Assembly: GCA_947177925.1 (NCBI GenBank)
Contig: CAMWWJ010000185.1
Span: forward strand, 1 to 6,751
Length of the DNA stretch: 6,751 nt
Reading direction: 5' to 3'
From: an uncultured Lachnospiraceae bacterium
Lineage (GTDB): Bacteria; Bacillota; Clostridia; Lachnospirales; Lachnospiraceae
Below the pieces are notes generated by a model that saw only the letters and a program-made list of their open reading frames with translations, did no database searches and was not told where the DNA came from. Below, piece by piece: positions 5,840 through 6,751 of the stretch (positions are counted from its first letter, which is position 1; each line of letters opens with the position of its first letter). Both the position numbers and the translations under genes were made by a program.

Positions 5840-5861
5840 TAATTATTTTAATAAATAATTA
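5840..5861. repeat. AT-rich inverted repeat upstream of the peptide promoter (UP element or operator candidate)
   Basis: TAATTATTT and AAATAATTA form a perfect 9-bp inverted repeat with a 4-base centre (TAAT). It lies 11 bases upstream of the -35 box of the peptide promoter. A position just above -35 and the A/T tracts fit an UP element bound by the RNA polymerase alpha subunit. The dyad symmetry also fits a regulator site. All-A/T repeats arise easily by chance in such DNA. The rest of 5862-5934 is AT-rich with no gene seen. Confidence 0.45.
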
Positions 5862-5934
5862 TTCATATCGTCCTTCATATATGCAAACTATTCATTCCAC
5901 CATAAAGCCAATTTAAAAATTTTTTTTCAAATCC

Positions 5935-5965
5935 TGACTTTTCATCCTCCCAAAACATCTATAAT
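5935..5965 (+). promoter_or_regulatory. Candidate ECF-type (autoregulatory) promoter of the sigma/anti-sigma pair
   Basis: TGACTT (5935-5940), 15 bases, then CATCTA (5956-5961) resembles the two-part promoters read by ECF sigma factors, which often control their own genes. The -10 region also contains a perfect TATAAT (5960-5965), but the nearest housekeeping -35 candidate (CTGACT, 5934-5939) is 20 bases away, so sigma-A use would be poor. A run of A then T (5915-5928) lies just upstream. The assignment to either polymerase form is tentative. Confidence 0.5.
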
Positions 5966-5998
5966 ATAAAAGAAAGAACAGAAAGGAGCGAAACACCC

Positions 5999-6490
5999 TT
6001 GAAAAAAGACCATTACGATACTCTGGTAGACTACATTACCGATCATCAGGATAACTTCTATCGTCTTGCCTTTACCTATGTGCACCAAAAGGAAGCTGCA
6101 TTGGATATTGTGCAGAACGCAGTGGTAAAAGCGTTGCAGAGCTATGATACCATCCGCAACATATCTTATGTAAGAACCTGGTTCTACCGAATACTGGTAA
6201 ACGAAAGTCTGTCTTATTTAAGAAAAAACCAAAGAGAATATCCCATGGACTTATCTTCTATTTTGGAAACTGCCTATTCGGGCAATGACGGCGCAGAAAA
6301 ACTGGAGGTATTCCAATTTGTGAACCATCTGTCGGAACCCGGGCGGACCATTGTTTTCTTGCATTACTATGAGGGCTTTACCCTAAAAGAGATCAGCCAG
6401 ATCAAGAAAATGAAATTAAGTACAGTAAAATACCATTTATATGCTTCGCTGGAAAAATTAAAAGAAATGATAAAGGAGGAAACAGCATGA
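5999..6490 (+). CDS. sigV: ECF RNA polymerase sigma factor, SigV-like
   Basis: This 163-residue protein has sigma region 2 at about 18-76 (DNFYRLAFTYV, ALDIVQNAVVKALQS, TWFYRILVNESLSYLRK) and region 4 at about 105-160 with a helix-turn-helix (FTLKEISQIKKMKLSTVKYH). It lacks region 3, as ECF factors do. The N-terminal half is very close by memory to Bacillus subtilis SigV, which is released when lysozyme triggers cleavage of its anti-sigma factor and then induces cell-wall modification. The start is TTG at 5999, supported by AAAGGAG (5982-5988) ten bases upstream; a non-ATG start would limit its level. It overlaps the anti-sigma gene by ATGA. The gene diverges from the peptide operon across about 300 bases. 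The ECF call is firm; the SigV subtype is likely but not tested. Confidence 0.92.
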   Translation: MKKDHYDTLVDYITDHQDNFYRLAFTYVHQKEAALDIVQNAVVKALQSYDTIRNISYVRTWFYRILVNESLSYLRKNQREYPMDLSSILETAYSGNDGAEKLEVFQFVNHLSEPGRTIVFLHYYEGFTLKEISQIKKMKLSTVKYHLYASLEKLKEMIKEETA

Positions 6491-6751
6491 AGGAAATCAA
6501 GGATTCAAGAGAGATTTATAATGCAATCAGAGTTCCGGATGAGCTCTCTTCTGTAATCGAAAAAGCAATTGAAACGGAAAAAAAGGAAACGGGAAGGAGT
6601 GTTATTATGAAAGAAAACAAATTTAGAAAAGCATGGATACCTGCTGCTGCAGCAATTTTCGTAATTGGGGTGACCATTGGTTTAAATACCAGTGAGGCAT
6701 TTGCAAAAAGTGCGGAAAATATTCCGATTCTCGGCACCATTGCCAAAGTAT
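6487..6751 (+). CDS. rsiV: RsiV-like membrane anti-sigma factor, N-terminal fragment (gene runs off the window end)
   Basis: The first 88 codons are present. A cytoplasmic part of about 48 residues (EIYNAIRVPDELSSVIEKAI) is the likely sigma-binding segment, followed by one membrane helix (about 49-66, AWIPAAAAIFVIGVTIGLN), so the rest should lie outside the cell. Just after the helix, EAFAKSAENIPILGTIAKV strongly resembles the juxtamembrane segment of B. subtilis RsiV (IPVIGKIVKA, from memory), the lysozyme receptor of the SigV system, where site-1 cleavage by signal peptidase occurs. The outer sensor domain (DUF4163/DUF3298 in RsiV) is outside the window, so ligand specificity cannot be judged. 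The start has AAAGGAGG (6472-6479) seven bases upstream, and the ATGA overlap with the sigma gene implies balanced co-expression. Confidence 0.85.
   Translation, partial: MKEIKDSREIYNAIRVPDELSSVIEKAIETEKKETGRSVIMKENKFRKAWIPAAAAIFVIGVTIGLNTSEAFAKSAENIPILGTIAKV

Noticed and set aside
5860..5895. Direct repeat TATTCAT, two copies 29 bases apart in the divergent intergenic region
   Set aside because: Seven-base A/T-rich words recur by chance here, and the spacing is not a whole number of helical turns.
6516..6746. Minus-strand open frame of 76 codons at the window end
   Set aside because: It is antisense to the RsiV-like anti-sigma gene, which has a start, ribosome binding site, coupling overlap and family-like sequence; the hydrophobic reverse frame is a by-product.
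1..6751. CRISPR array, tRNA or rRNA genes, insertion sequences or phage attachment sites
   Set aside because: Looked for repeated units with spacers, cloverleaf-like segments, transposase-like frames and long terminal repeats; none seen.

Overview
The window looks like a low-GC Firmicute of the class Clostridia, most likely a Lachnospiraceae-type gut anaerobe. The basis is AT-rich DNA, the rplU-prp-rpmA-obgE order, an L27 with the Firmicute N-terminal extension that Prp removes, strong AGGAGG-type ribosome binding sites, and a SigV/RsiV-like pair. The family-level assignment is inference from these features; no database search was possible.

Layout. Everything from 1 to about 5830 reads on the minus strand; 5935 to the end reads on the plus strand. 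(a) 1-1241 is a conserved ribosomal block: a near-consensus promoter (1213-1241), a structured leader consistent with the L21 leader, then rplU (L21), prp (the cysteine protease that trims L27), rpmA (L27), an intrinsic-terminator-like hairpin, and the first 32 codons of obgE. (b) 1257-5828 is a compact five-gene accessory operon with its own perfect-consensus promoter (TTGACA-N17-TATAAT). In transcription order it encodes a Sec-secreted, cysteine-free peptide of about 94 mature residues, two FtsX/MacB-like permeases (377 and 427 aa), a LolD/MacB-type ATPase (224 aa) and a lipoprotein (about 309 aa). The last four are packed with zero gap, a 4-nt overlap and a 14-nt overlap. The peptide is separated from them by a 75-nt gap holding a strong hairpin. 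(c) 5999-6751 is a divergent ECF sigma factor of SigV type with an RsiV-like anti-sigma factor, cut by the window end; the two overlap by ATGA.

Working model. The peptide has its own signal peptide, so the ABC complex is not needed for primary export. By analogy with lactococcin 972-type operons (secreted peptide, multi-TM membrane protein, ABC ATPase), the two permeases, ATPase and lipoprotein could form an immunity, release or extraction machine for the peptide. The peptide's resemblance to the lactococcin 972 family is weak and by eye only. The adjacent SigV/RsiV-like pair belongs to a family that responds to cell-wall attack, so the region may be a small envelope-antagonism and envelope-defence island placed directly upstream of the ribosomal operon. 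The peptide system is the part most worth following up.
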